From Croceibacterium xixiisoli (GTDB lineage: Bacteria; Pseudomonadota; Alphaproteobacteria; Sphingomonadales; Sphingomonadaceae): DNA of 64,000 nucleotides. The position numbers and the translations under genes are program-made. Shown piece by piece: positions 35,515 through 44,400 of the stretch. Every line of letters starts with the position of its first letter. Within the stretch, counting starts at the first letter, position 1. The stretch is taken from the NCBI RefSeq assembly GCF_009827305.1, contig NZ_WTYJ01000001.1, forward strand, positions 620,001 to 684,000, in the 5' to 3' direction. The notes under the pieces are model-generated. The model saw only the letters and a list, made by a program, of their open reading frames with translations, had not been told where the DNA came from and did no database searches.

Positions 35515-36987
35515 TCAATAATTCCACTGCACCTGCGTGCGGATCAGATCGCCCGTGGCGCGGCCGGTGCGGCGTTCGTCCGCCTCCAGCCGTTTCATAT
35601 TCGCATAGGCGACGGTCAGTTCCAGCGCGTCGAAGATCTGCCATTCCACGCCCAGTTCGATCTCGTCGGTTTCCAGGCGCGGGGCATTGGTGCTGGCCTT
35701 CCAGCCGCCGCGATAGGTCTGCCAACGGCCATAGGGCATGATCCGGCCGATGCCGAAATCGCCGGCATTGATCATGAATTGCACATAGCCGCCGCTGGCC
35801 CGCATCGACCGGATTTCCTGCAGCCCGGTGTCATATTGCGGGGCCAGGCCCCAGTTCCATTCCGCCTGCAGGCCGAAGGGCTGGGGATAGAGCACGGCAT
35901 GCACGCCATAGCGGTTGTCGGTGAAATCGGTGTCGGTCACGCCGCCGGTGCGTATTTCAGGGCGCACATTGTTCAGCATCACCGCGCCGCCCAGTTCCAG
36001 CACCTGGCCGGAAAAACCGCCGCCCAGGCCGTCCAGCTCGATCGGCCAGGTGGCCATCGCAAACTTCGCCAGCCCCCGGTTCTGTTCCGGCCGGTTGACG
36101 CCCTGTCCGTTGTAAGCGGCCAGGCCAAAGGCGCCGTAATTGCCGAACAGCTTCTGCCCATCCTCTTCCAGCCGATCCCAGATCGCCTGTACATGGGCCG
36201 GGGTGTAATACACTGCGATGCCCAGATCGCGCTCGCTCGGCATGGCGCTGTTGATCGCATCCGACCGGTCGAGCGTGATCCGGTTGGAGGATGATTGCAG
36301 GTTTTCCCACCCGAACGGCACCTTGCTCTGTCCCAGCCGCACGCGGAATTCATGCCCCTGGTCCAGGAACACATCGACATAGGCATCGCGCAGCTGGCCA
36401 AAACTTTCGCGCCGTTCGCCATTCGACTGGCCGGTGACGGCGGTGGCAAAATCGGTCTGGAAATAGAGCGCGATGTTGTTGGTAACATTGCCTTCCAGCA
36501 CCAGCCGGGCCCGACGCAGCGAAAAGCCGCCATCTTCATTGATCGACCCATCATGCACCGAACGCAGGCGTGACTGGCCCGCCGGGGCGGTGTCATCGCC
36601 GTCGATGAAGGCGTTGTAGCGCATCTGGGTATAGCCGCGCAGCTTCAGCCGCTCATACCAGGCCTTCGCCCCGGCAGGCTCCGCGCTGGCAAGCTGCGGA
36701 GCAGCGGCCGCTGTGGGGGCGGAAGCCGCTGGCGCCGGACTCGTCGTAGCTGCTGCGAGGGCGGGCGCAGCGGCTGCGGGTGTGGCAACGGCAACCGATG
36801 TGGCGGGCGCTTGCCCAGGCGCCGGAGTGGTTGCAGCGGCATCCGCCACCCGCGCGGCCTTCAACGCATCGATCTCTGCCTTCAGTTCCAAAATCTGGCG
36901 TTGCAGATCCTCGACCGTCTGCGCCGCAGCCGAAACGGGGGCCAGCAGCGCGGCGCATGCCAGTGCGGTGGGGGGCAAATAACGCAT
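35515..36987 (-). CDS. OprO/OprP-family porin (phosphate-selective type)
   Basis: A 490-residue outer-membrane protein. After the signal peptide (ending near VSAAAQ) comes a coiled coil (VEDLQRQILELKAEIDALKA), then an Ala/Pro-rich linker, then a porin O/P barrel from about residue 120 (LKLRGYTQMRYNAF) to the terminal TQVQWNY with the aromatic end. The family includes phosphate and polyphosphate porins but also general ones. The ATG at 36987 is preferred because it starts a clean signal peptide. A Pho-box-like site lies about 34 bp upstream, supporting phosphate control. Confidence 0.88.
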   Translation of the reverse strand: MRYLPPTALACAALLAPVSAAAQTVEDLQRQILELKAEIDALKAARVADAAATTPAPGQAPATSVAVATPAAAAPALAAATTSPAPAASAPTAAAAPQLASAEPAGAKAWYERLKLRGYTQMRYNAFIDGDDTAPAGQSRLRSVHDGSINEDGGFSLRRARLVLEGNVTNNIALYFQTDFATAVTGQSNGERRESFGQLRDAYVDVFLDQGHEFRVRLGQSKVPFGWENLQSSSNRITLDRSDAINSAMPSERDLGIAVYYTPAHVQAIWDRLEEDGQKLFGNYGAFGLAAYNGQGVNRPEQNRGLAKFAMATWPIELDGLGGGFSGQVLELGGAVMLNNVRPEIRTGGVTDTDFTDNRYGVHAVLYPQPFGLQAEWNWGLAPQYDTGLQEIRSMRASGGYVQFMINAGDFGIGRIMPYGRWQTYRGGWKASTNAPRLETDEIELGVEWQIFDALELTVAYANMKRLEADERRTGRATGDLIRTQVQWNY

Positions 36988-37020
36988 AAGTTCTTGGCAG
37001 GCCTGCAACAGAAAGGGATT

Positions 37021-37038
37021 ATGTCATTACCATGACAG
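37021..37038 (-). promoter_or_regulatory. Possible Pho box upstream of the porin gene
   Basis: Read on the minus strand the site is CTGTCATGGTAATGACAT, that is CTGTCAT, 4 nt, ATGACAT. The first half matches the PhoB half-site exactly and the second matches it at five of seven positions. It lies 34 bp before the porin start and a CATAAT-like -10 overlaps its end. It is also a partial palindrome, so another regulator is possible. Confidence 0.4.
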
Positions 37039-37283
37039 CGATCGTCTGGCCCAATATGAATTTTTTATGACGGTTACGTGACATATTCAGGTGTAATTTT
37101 TGTCAAATCTGGGTCAGCTGCTTCCGAACATCACTCATGGGGCAGGGCTGGGATGATCGGCGTCAGTGGCCAGCCTGACTGACCAAAACGCCCGACCGTG
37201 CCATCACTGCGATGAAGCCGCAGCGGCGCCCATTGGGGTGAAGCAAATCGGCGATAGGCTCTGCTTGATAACGGAGAACCTGC

Positions 37284-38411
37284 TTGCTCACCCTGTTCAT
37301 GGCCACAGCCGCACTCGCCTCTGCCCCGCAGTCCCAGCAAATCCCGCTGCCCGAAATTCCGGGCGGACGGCTGCAGATCGAACAGGGATCGCACAGCACC
37401 GATCCGGCGGAACGGGTGACCGCCGCCCGCGATGCGGCCAGCGCCAGCCTGGGTCGTCTGCTGGTCGATACCCCGGCATCGAGCATGGCGATGGGCGATG
37501 TCACGCTCGCCATCGTGGCCGGGCGTTTTTCCGGCGATCCGCAGTTCGTCCATGGCTGGCTCGCGGTCGGATCCGGTACAGCCCTGTGCCATATGATCCT
37601 GCCCAATGATCCGCAGGCCCTTTCCGCCATGCGCCCGGCCATGGACCGCTGCCATGCAGCGCTGCAATCGCTTCCCGCCCCAACCGCGCCAGCGCCCGCC
37701 GCCAATCGGGCCGCCACTCCAGCGGCAAATGCGCCGGCCCAGCCAGCGGGCAATCTGGCGCAGGCGCTGGAGCAGGTGCCACCGGCGAACCGGCCGGTGG
37801 CGATCGTGCTGCGCAGTTCGACCAGCTTCATGGGGGGCATGGTCATGCCGACCACACAGCCCTGGATGCTGTTCGCCAATGGCTGGGCCACCGATTGCAC
37901 CGCTTGGGATCCCGCCGTGACCCCGCCCGAACCCGCCGCGCTGGAACCCTTGCGATGCAGCATGGCGCGCTGGCGCAAGGGGGCGGATGGCTATGCCTTC
38001 GCCGAAGATGATGGCAGCTGGGACAAGGCCGCGCCATCCAACCTGACCCCGTTCCGGCCCGGCCAGACGGTGGAGGTGGATCTGGTCAACAAATCCGGCG
38101 CAGGCACGGCCGTCGGCGCGCCGGGGCTGGCCGTCAGCTCGCTGACCTCCGGCATGCTGCGCATGACTGCCGCCGGCCGCATCGAAGTGGGCAGCTGGAC
38201 AGCGGTGACCGTGTCAGGCGCCAATGTCGGCGGCGGCAGCTCGCGCAGCCGTGGCCCGGCGGCGGGCAGCTATCACCTTGACGGCCATCTGATCGCCATC
38301 GCCGATGCGCAGGGCGGCATAAGGCGCGGCTTCATCGCCGAGGATCGCGGAACGGGCGGGCCGTATATCTATCTGAACGGAGATCTGTTCTGGCCCAGGC
38401 GGGGGCGTTGA
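37284..38411 (+). CDS. Exported protein of unknown function
   Basis: A 375-residue protein with a short signal peptide-like start (LFMATAALAS), an Ala/Pro-rich linker near residues 130-160, and a C-terminal half rich in small residues with VEVDLVNKSG and GSYHLDGHLIAIAD segments. I recognise no family. TTG at 37284 is preceded by GGAG at 7-nt spacing; an ATG 5 codons later is the alternative. It diverges from the porin gene and ends just before the integrative element, so it is the last chromosomal gene on that side. Confidence 0.7.
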   Translation: MLTLFMATAALASAPQSQQIPLPEIPGGRLQIEQGSHSTDPAERVTAARDAASASLGRLLVDTPASSMAMGDVTLAIVAGRFSGDPQFVHGWLAVGSGTALCHMILPNDPQALSAMRPAMDRCHAALQSLPAPTAPAPAANRAATPAANAPAQPAGNLAQALEQVPPANRPVAIVLRSSTSFMGGMVMPTTQPWMLFANGWATDCTAWDPAVTPPEPAALEPLRCSMARWRKGADGYAFAEDDGSWDKAAPSNLTPFRPGQTVEVDLVNKSGAGTAVGAPGLAVSSLTSGMLRMTAAGRIEVGSWTAVTVSGANVGGGSSRSRGPAAGSYHLDGHLIAIADAQGGIRRGFIAEDRGTGGPYIYLNGDLFWPRRGR

Positions 38412-38438
38412 TGCGAGCATAGGGCTGAGGAAGTGGTG

Positions 38439-38455
38439 CGCTTAGGTGACTCGAA
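38439..38455 (+). repeat. Distal attachment site of the element
   Basis: CGCTTAGGTGACTCGAA, an exact copy of the 3' segment of tRNA-Thr. It is followed by T-ACC where the tRNA has C-ACC, and preceded by TGGTG, so similarity extends with one indel and one mismatch. It marks the left end of the insertion. Confidence 0.85.
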
Positions 38456-38509
38456 TACCGAATATAAAATATTGAATGTAAAGGGGTAAGATATAAGGTA
38501 AGTAAAAAG

Positions 38510-38528
38510 TACCCCCATTTATACCCCC
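38510..38528 (+). repeat. Integrase arm-type repeats, left end
   Basis: Two copies of TACCCCCA (starting at 38510 and 38522) are spaced about one helical turn apart, 55-70 bp inside the left attachment core. Matching copies lie inside the right end, so they are probable arm-type binding sites for the integrase. Confidence 0.6.
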
Positions 38529-38629
38529 AAATGCAGCGGCCGAGGGCGAATAGCTCTGAACGGAAATTCAACGACAAGCGTTAAATTTTCGGGTTCAATG
38601 TCCGCGAAGCGAAAGCGTCCCAGCGCGTT

Positions 38630-39247
38630 CTAAAGCCTGAACAACTTGGCCGCCATGATTGCTAGTTCCTCTTCGGCGGCGTCCTCCAGTTTCCAGTAAT
38701 GGTCCAGATGGCGTTCCCAGGTGCGTTGCCACATGCCCTTGGGGCGAAAGGCTAGTGCGCCCACGCCCTGATCTGCACCCAACTTGCGCTGCAACTTAAA
38801 CAGCCGCTCGCTCGCCTGATCATGCTTTGCTAACCGCTGGACCTGATACCCCAGCCGCCACGCCTGCCTAGATGCGAAACGATCACCGCCCGGCGGCAGG
38901 TAGAGCTTGCCCACCCGAATGTGGCGAAAGGGGCAGATCATCCACCAGCGCTTCCCCCCATAATTTGGATTGGTATGGCAAAGGCCCACCCTCTGCTGCA
39001 CCTGCTCGGCGTCGTCGCCTTTGCCTCGCGTGTAAGACAATTTCAGTCGCTCAGCACCCGGCTCATCCATGATGGCTTCATAGCTAATCGACCCAGAGGG
39101 TTCGCCGCCGCGCGACCATGACAGGCTCCCTCGGACCACACGGCCATCGCTGGCCCGGCCAGTCCGCAGCATCCAGGCCAGATCAATACGCAGGGAAGAA
39201 TCGGCCGTGGGCCTGCCACCCTGTCTTCCTGATCCCCAACCGCCCAT
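38630..39247 (-). CDS. Element-borne protein of unknown function (GGWGSGR type)
   Basis: A 205-residue protein starting MGGWGSGRQGGRP. It has a possible zinc-binding region (CHTNPNYGGKRWWMICP with a following His) and a charged helical C-terminal half (SERLFKLQRKLG). Proteins with this N-terminus recur on mobile elements in my recollection, but no function is established. Start ATG 39247 follows AAGGAGA. It is the last gene of the element's minus-strand series and begins 1 bp after the previous stop. Confidence 0.72.
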   Translation of the reverse strand: MGGWGSGRQGGRPTADSSLRIDLAWMLRTGRASDGRVVRGSLSWSRGGEPSGSISYEAIMDEPGAERLKLSYTRGKGDDAEQVQQRVGLCHTNPNYGGKRWWMICPFRHIRVGKLYLPPGGDRFASRQAWRLGYQVQRLAKHDQASERLFKLQRKLGADQGVGALAFRPKGMWQRTWERHLDHYWKLEDAAEEELAIMAAKLFRL

Positions 39248-39248
39248 A

Positions 39249-39554
39249 TCAGTCTCCTTTGCCCGAATTTGCGCGCGCAGATTTTCCTAAATCATCAGTC
39301 TTTTTTATCCTCTCATGGGGTTCGCCCATTTTTGTTACTTTCGCTGCCAGTTTCCCGTTGCTGGCGGAAATGCGTTTGCCCTTGGCTGTGCGTGGCCCGG
39401 TGGATAGCCCGCCATGCAATCTGCATCGTCCGGATCGGTAAATATCGCGCCGCTGGCAAAGCGTTCCCGCCCGCGTCTTAGCACCGCAAATGTCATCTTG
39501 CGGCCGGCCACACAGCCCTTTTGCCAATTGTGTCGCCATCTGCTCGGCGTCCAT
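39249..39554 (-). CDS. Small HGG-motif protein
   Basis: A 101-residue protein with CGAKTRAGTLCQRR and GRCRLHGGLSTGPRTAKGK. The Cys-Cys-Cys-His arrangement looks like a small zinc-binding module. The HGGxSTGPRT motif is common in small proteins of phages and integrative elements, where it often accompanies replication or packaging genes; function unknown. AGGAGG lies 5 nt before ATG 39554, which I prefer to ATG 39557. Confidence 0.72.
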   Translation of the reverse strand: MDAEQMATQLAKGLCGRPQDDICGAKTRAGTLCQRRDIYRSGRCRLHGGLSTGPRTAKGKRISASNGKLAAKVTKMGEPHERIKKTDDLGKSARANSGKGD

Positions 39555-39663
39555 CATATCCTCCTATATTCTGCCCAAACGCTGAGGAGAGGCACTGATC
39601 AAACTGGCACAACCTCTATTCGCAGGAGTTTCGTGTATTGCGTCATTGGGGTTTTTGTGAGTT

Positions 39664-40431
39664 TCAGGCTGCCAGATGAGTTTCGACGCGACCGAAATGG
39701 GCTACCAGCGCCGTTGCAGTTACGAGGGCGGTTAATGGTGCCCAATCTGCCTGCCACCAGCCGATCGGCGCTCCACTTGTCCCCACCCCCCATGGTGTAG
39801 CTATATGTGTGGCGAAATCCGGAACGCAGCGTTTTGGCGGAAAACGGTCATTTCCCGATTTTACTGTGGCGAAATCCGACACCGCTTGTGCCTGCACAAC
39901 ACTCACTAGCGGGACTTCCGTATCGGAATCCAATACCGGCAAACGGCCTTGGTCCCGTGACTTCCGATAAGCCTTCAACGTCTTCAGGCCTCGCTCCATA
40001 CGTAAGTGAGCCTTAGTGCCGGGTGCTGGCTCCACCTTTTCAAAGTCACACCCCGGCCCCTTTCGGCCTGGTCCTGCTGCCCAGGTTAGGCTCCAGCATC
40101 TGGCTCGGGAAGTTTCCGCAGCCTTGACCGTGAAGTGCGCCTCTTGCGTTAATTTGATGAAGCCCATGGCGACCAGATCATCAAACGCCCGGCTTGCTGC
40201 CGTCAGATCAGCCACCCCCATGCGGTGCGCACCGTCCCTTACGCTGAGATAGAGGCTACCATTGTTTTCACCATTGTAGAGCATCCCTAGTTCCACCAGA
40301 AGCGCCCGGGCATTGGGGGTAAGGCTGCGATAGGCATTGCTGTTCAAAATGCGGTAGTCCAGCCGGACAAATCGGCTGGTATTGTTCCGCCCGGTCGCGT
40401 TCACTCGATTGCGATTTCGTCGTTTGCCCAT
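39664..40431 (-). CDS. RepA-like winged-helix protein of the element
   Basis: A 255-residue protein. The N-terminal half (FVRLDYRILNSNAYRSL, ALLVELGMLYNGENNGSLYLS, AFDDLVAMGFIKL) is a winged-helix pattern seen in replication-initiation-like and regulatory proteins of small mobile elements. The C-terminal half is low in recognisable motifs. A role in element replication or control is inference. It starts 6 bp after the AlpA-like stop, consistent with co-transcription. Confidence 0.65.
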   Translation of the reverse strand: MGKRRNRNRVNATGRNNTSRFVRLDYRILNSNAYRSLTPNARALLVELGMLYNGENNGSLYLSVRDGAHRMGVADLTAASRAFDDLVAMGFIKLTQEAHFTVKAAETSRARCWSLTWAAGPGRKGPGCDFEKVEPAPGTKAHLRMERGLKTLKAYRKSRDQGRLPVLDSDTEVPLVSVVQAQAVSDFATVKSGNDRFPPKRCVPDFATHIATPWGVGTSGAPIGWWQADWAPLTALVTATALVAHFGRVETHLAA

Positions 40432-40437
40432 TTGGCA

Positions 40438-40626
40438 TTACCCTTCGCCATCAATCAGCGCGCGAAGCGATGTTGCCGGGATGATGGTGCGCTTGCCGAT
40501 CTTGCGGGCTTCCAGCCGCCCCTCTGCGATCAACTGATAAAGGCGAGTGCGCCCCAGCGAAGAAACCTGGCAAGCCTCATTGACGGAGTAAGCCAAGGGC
40601 TGAGGCACGATAATTGCGGCATTCAT
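40438..40626 (-). CDS. AlpA/excisionase-type HTH protein
   Basis: A 62-residue MerR-like HTH protein: YSVNEACQVSSLGRTRLYQLI, then EGRLEARKIGKRTIIPATSL. This is the standard pattern of AlpA regulators and P4-like excisionases, which bind attachment arms or activate the integrase promoter. ATG 40626 has GGAG 7 nt upstream; the frame is open for 11 more codons without such a site. Likely directs excision of this element together with the integrase. Confidence 0.85.
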   Translation of the reverse strand: MNAAIIVPQPLAYSVNEACQVSSLGRTRLYQLIAEGRLEARKIGKRTIIPATSLRALIDGEG

Positions 40627-40725
40627 AAGAAAGTCTCCGTTCATCTGTGAACGAGACAATCCTATGCCGACTACCAGCGGACATTCAGCCTGGTCGGGCC
40701 AGTTTGGGCCGAAAATCTCGGGTGC

Positions 40726-41448
40726 TTAGTTTTCGGCCGATCGCAAACGTCGCAATATCGCGTTCACAACTGGCTGCACCGTTCCTCTGCCTGGTTCCGT
40801 CTTGTTGTTTACATTCATGCGTGCAAACACCGCGTCAATGATGGTGGATTGGCCGTCATGTCCTTCGCCGTCGGGAATGCCATTTTCGTGGATGTAGATG
40901 GCCAACTCCTCTGCGAAATCAGGCCACCAACTTGCCGGCGGGCGACCACCGCCACGTGGCCGAGAAAACGAGGCAGGTTCTGCTTCTTTCTTAGGTGACA
41001 GAAGCAATTTCGATAACTGCGGTAAAAAATTCGCATCGACCTCCAGTCCAATCACGGTGCCTGTGCCGTTCTGTCCCCAACCGCTCCTGTTCCCCTCAAG
41101 CATGAACTGAAAATCGCCAGCTAACCAATCTATCTCCCTTCTGATTGGCACGCTTGTTGCGAAACCTTCCCAAAAACTCTTGGGGACCAGCAGCATACCA
41201 TCAGCGTCATAATGGGGAGGCATCGCTGGCTCTGGCTCTGGCTCGAAATCAAAGCTGTAATCCCATTCCTCGGTCAGCAAACTTGCCCGCGATGGCAACT
41301 GTCCTAAGCGCAATCGCCTAAGCAAAGCGTCGCTCGCGGCTCGCCAGCAAGTCTCTTCATTTGCGTAGTAGTTGCTGGCCTCATACTGCTTTTGCAGCGC
41401 TTCGAACGCGGTAAAGACAGGAACCCAGCAGGGAACAAGCGCGCTCAT
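40726..41448 (-). CDS. Unknown protein directly downstream of the type ISP enzyme
   Basis: A 240-residue protein (246 if the in-frame TTG at 41466 is used). It has an acidic tract (FDFEPEPEPAMPPHYD) in the middle and a Gly/Arg/Pro-rich hinge (RPRGGGRPPASWWPDF) leading into a C-terminal helical region (AELAIYIHENGIPDG... AILRRLRSAEN) that looks like a small DNA-binding domain. I recognise no family. The gene lies 30-50 bp after the restriction enzyme stop on the same strand, so co-transcription is likely, which makes it a candidate third component or regulator. Confidence 0.6.
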   Translation of the reverse strand: MSALVPCWVPVFTAFEALQKQYEASNYYANEETCWRAASDALLRRLRLGQLPSRASLLTEEWDYSFDFEPEPEPAMPPHYDADGMLLVPKSFWEGFATSVPIRREIDWLAGDFQFMLEGNRSGWGQNGTGTVIGLEVDANFLPQLSKLLLSPKKEAEPASFSRPRGGGRPPASWWPDFAEELAIYIHENGIPDGEGHDGQSTIIDAVFARMNVNNKTEPGRGTVQPVVNAILRRLRSAEN

Positions 41449-41497
41449 CCACAGCGTCTTGCGCAAAGAATTTCGGGTTGTTTAACCACCCCCCGCA

Positions 41498-44400
41498 TCA
41501 GTCGATTTCCAGCTTCGGCAACGCCCGCACGATCGCCATAGTTTCCAGGCTGACAGTGATCACGCGCTGGAACAGCAGTAGCGGATAGGCCGGATCCCCC
41601 ACCGTCTCTGTCGCATAGCGATTGGCATCATTCACAATGCCGCTGGCCTTATCGGTTTTCACGCTCTGGCGCTCCATCGCCCATTCCAGCGCCGGTTTGC
41701 CGTTCACCACATAATCATAGGCTTCCAGCGGAATGCCGGTCATGGTGATATGCGGGTTATAGATCACGGTGGCCTTGTCGGTGTTCGGCCGCTTGCCGCC
41801 AAACTTCATTTTTTCAACGCGATAGAATTTCACCGGGTCAGGGATATTGGCCAGCCGCAGATCGCCCTGGGCAATGGTCACGGGGTAAGGCTCCACCTTG
41901 TCAAAATCGCAATGCAGGTCACCCAGTCGCTTGCCCGCTGCCACAAAGGCCCAAAAATCCGCCGCCTGCTTTACCGCCGGAATGCGAGGCAATTGTTTGG
42001 AGAGATTATCGGCAAACCGGCTGCGGTATTCTTCCGAATGCAGCAGGCCATAGACATAGTGGAACAGATCATCCTTGCTTATCGCCTCACCAGGATAGGC
42101 CGCCTGAAAATACGCCAGCCCTTCATCGGTGATGGCATCGCGGCGTTGCAGGCCGGGTTGGACATCAGCCAGATAGTCAGCTTGCCGGTCGTCACCGATT
42201 TCGACAGCATTGGCTTCGTAAAGGTAGCGAGGGAAACATTGCGACCCGTCGATGTCAGCCATGTGCAGGCTCGGTATCATCGACGTGATCATGGCACTAA
42301 ACGGCAGTTTGTCACCTACGCCTGATACGCAGATAACCCGGTTTTCCGCATGCCCGCCCATCGGAAAGATACGGGGTATCTGGTTCACATAAGCATTAAG
42401 CTGACGATGATAATAAACCCAGACTTTGTTGAAGGGGCGGTAGAGGCTTGGCGTGATGCAATTGTCATCGAAGGCGAAAGATTTGCCCTTTGCAAACTCG
42501 TTTTTGAGGCTTCTATTCCAACTAATCTTGGCAGGATCATTGTCGATAAAATCGTTCACCAGTTCGCCCCGTGCGCGACGATCGGCATGGGGATGCAGGG
42601 CATCAAATCGGGTTAGTTCCGCGTTGTAGAAGCCGATCATTGCGCGCATGTTGTGTGCCACCGCATCACGGCTGGCATTGTAGCACCATGTATCCCGGTT
42701 AGTTTCCAAACCTCTCGAATAGTTCGCAAACAACACTGCACCCGTCTGGTCGTCCTTGTCGCCCAGTGCCAGATAACGATCAAAAGTCTTATCGCGCTGC
42801 CCCAGCCAATCTCCATGCTCATCGGGGATAATAGTTTGCCAGCCGCCCGCGCGGGTGAGCCCGCTGATGCTGCCAAAACGGCCGACAATAGACAGCTTGC
42901 CCTCTCGGGTCAGGTAGTCGCCAATATCGTGGAAGCGGATTTGCCCATTTTCCGTTGCTGCGGGGTTCTTTACCAGCAGAGCGATCGCCACCGGGGTTCG
43001 GCTGCCTTGTCCGAAAACATTGTCTTTTTCCTTACGGCGTGTCTCACCAGAGGTTCGGGCATTACCTCGCAGATGGAACACGTGGATGCTGGCAAATTCT
43101 TCCACCAGACATTGCCGCAATCCATCCGCGGTATTAGCGTCCAGCCATCCTGCGTTGGATACAAATGCCACGATGCCCGCATTGCCTATCCGGTCACTGG
43201 CCCAGCGGATGGCGCGGATATAGCTGTCATAAAGCGCATTTTTGTTGGTGGCGCTGGACCGCGCGGCATAGGTTTCCCTGATCCGGCCATCCAGCCAGGG
43301 GTAGTCCACATTGGCGGCGTTATCGTTCGCGCTGCCTTGCCCGACCGAATAGGGCGGATTGCCCATAATGACGCGAATATCCAGGGCCTTTTGCCGAATC
43401 CGCCGGTTTTCATTATCCGGCATCAGCGTATCCATCGCTCTTGCCTCCAGATCGTCCACCCTCTTCTCATACAGCTGGAAGGTATCGGTTAGGCAAATAC
43501 CGCCGAACGGCTGGTAGTCCCCGCCGGAAATCGAATGATAGACTGCCTCGATGTTGATGGCCGCAATATAATAGGCCAACAGCACAATCTCATTTGCGTG
43601 GATTTCATGCTGGTACTTATGCGCCAGCTCATCAGGTTTTATCAGGCCCGATTGCAGCAACCGGGTGATAAAGGTGCCGGTGCCGGTGAACGGGTCCATG
43701 ATATGCACCCCCCTGCTGCCCAGGGTCTGGCCAAATTCGCTTTGCAGCACCTCATTCACCGAATGGATAATGAAATCCACCACCTCCACCGGGGTATAAA
43801 CAATGCCCAGCCGCTCGGTCATCCGGGGGAAGGCATTGCGGAAGAACTTGTCATACAGTTCCACCACGATCTTCTGCTTGGCCCCGGCATCGCTAATGCC
43901 CTTGGCCCGGCGGTGAACGCTGGCGTAGAATTTGTTGAGGCTGTCGCGTTCCTTGTCCAGATGATGTTCGTTCAGCGCAGTCAGCACGCTTTCCATCGCC
44001 CGTGACACGGGGTTGTTCTGCGCAAAGGAATAGCCGTCAAACAGCGCATCAAACACTGGGCGAGTGATCAGATGTTGCGCCAGCATTTCGATCGCTTCAC
44101 CGGCCGAAATGCTGTCATTCAGATCGTCACGGATTTCGGCCAGGAAATCATCAAAGGCCTGTTTTTCCGCCGTGCCCGGCTGCTGCACCAGCGCCGTAAT
44201 GCGGGTGATATGCGTCTGGGCAATACGGGCAATATCGCCGGCCCAATCTTCCCAATAATCCCGCCGCCCGCATTTCTTAACGATCTTCGCCATGATCGCG
44301 CGGGAAAACTCATCAAATACGAAAGCGGCCTGGCCTTCACCGCCTTCGCGCGGCTGGCTGTCGCCATCGCCGCGTTCCCCGTCATCGCCCGCTGCGCCGC

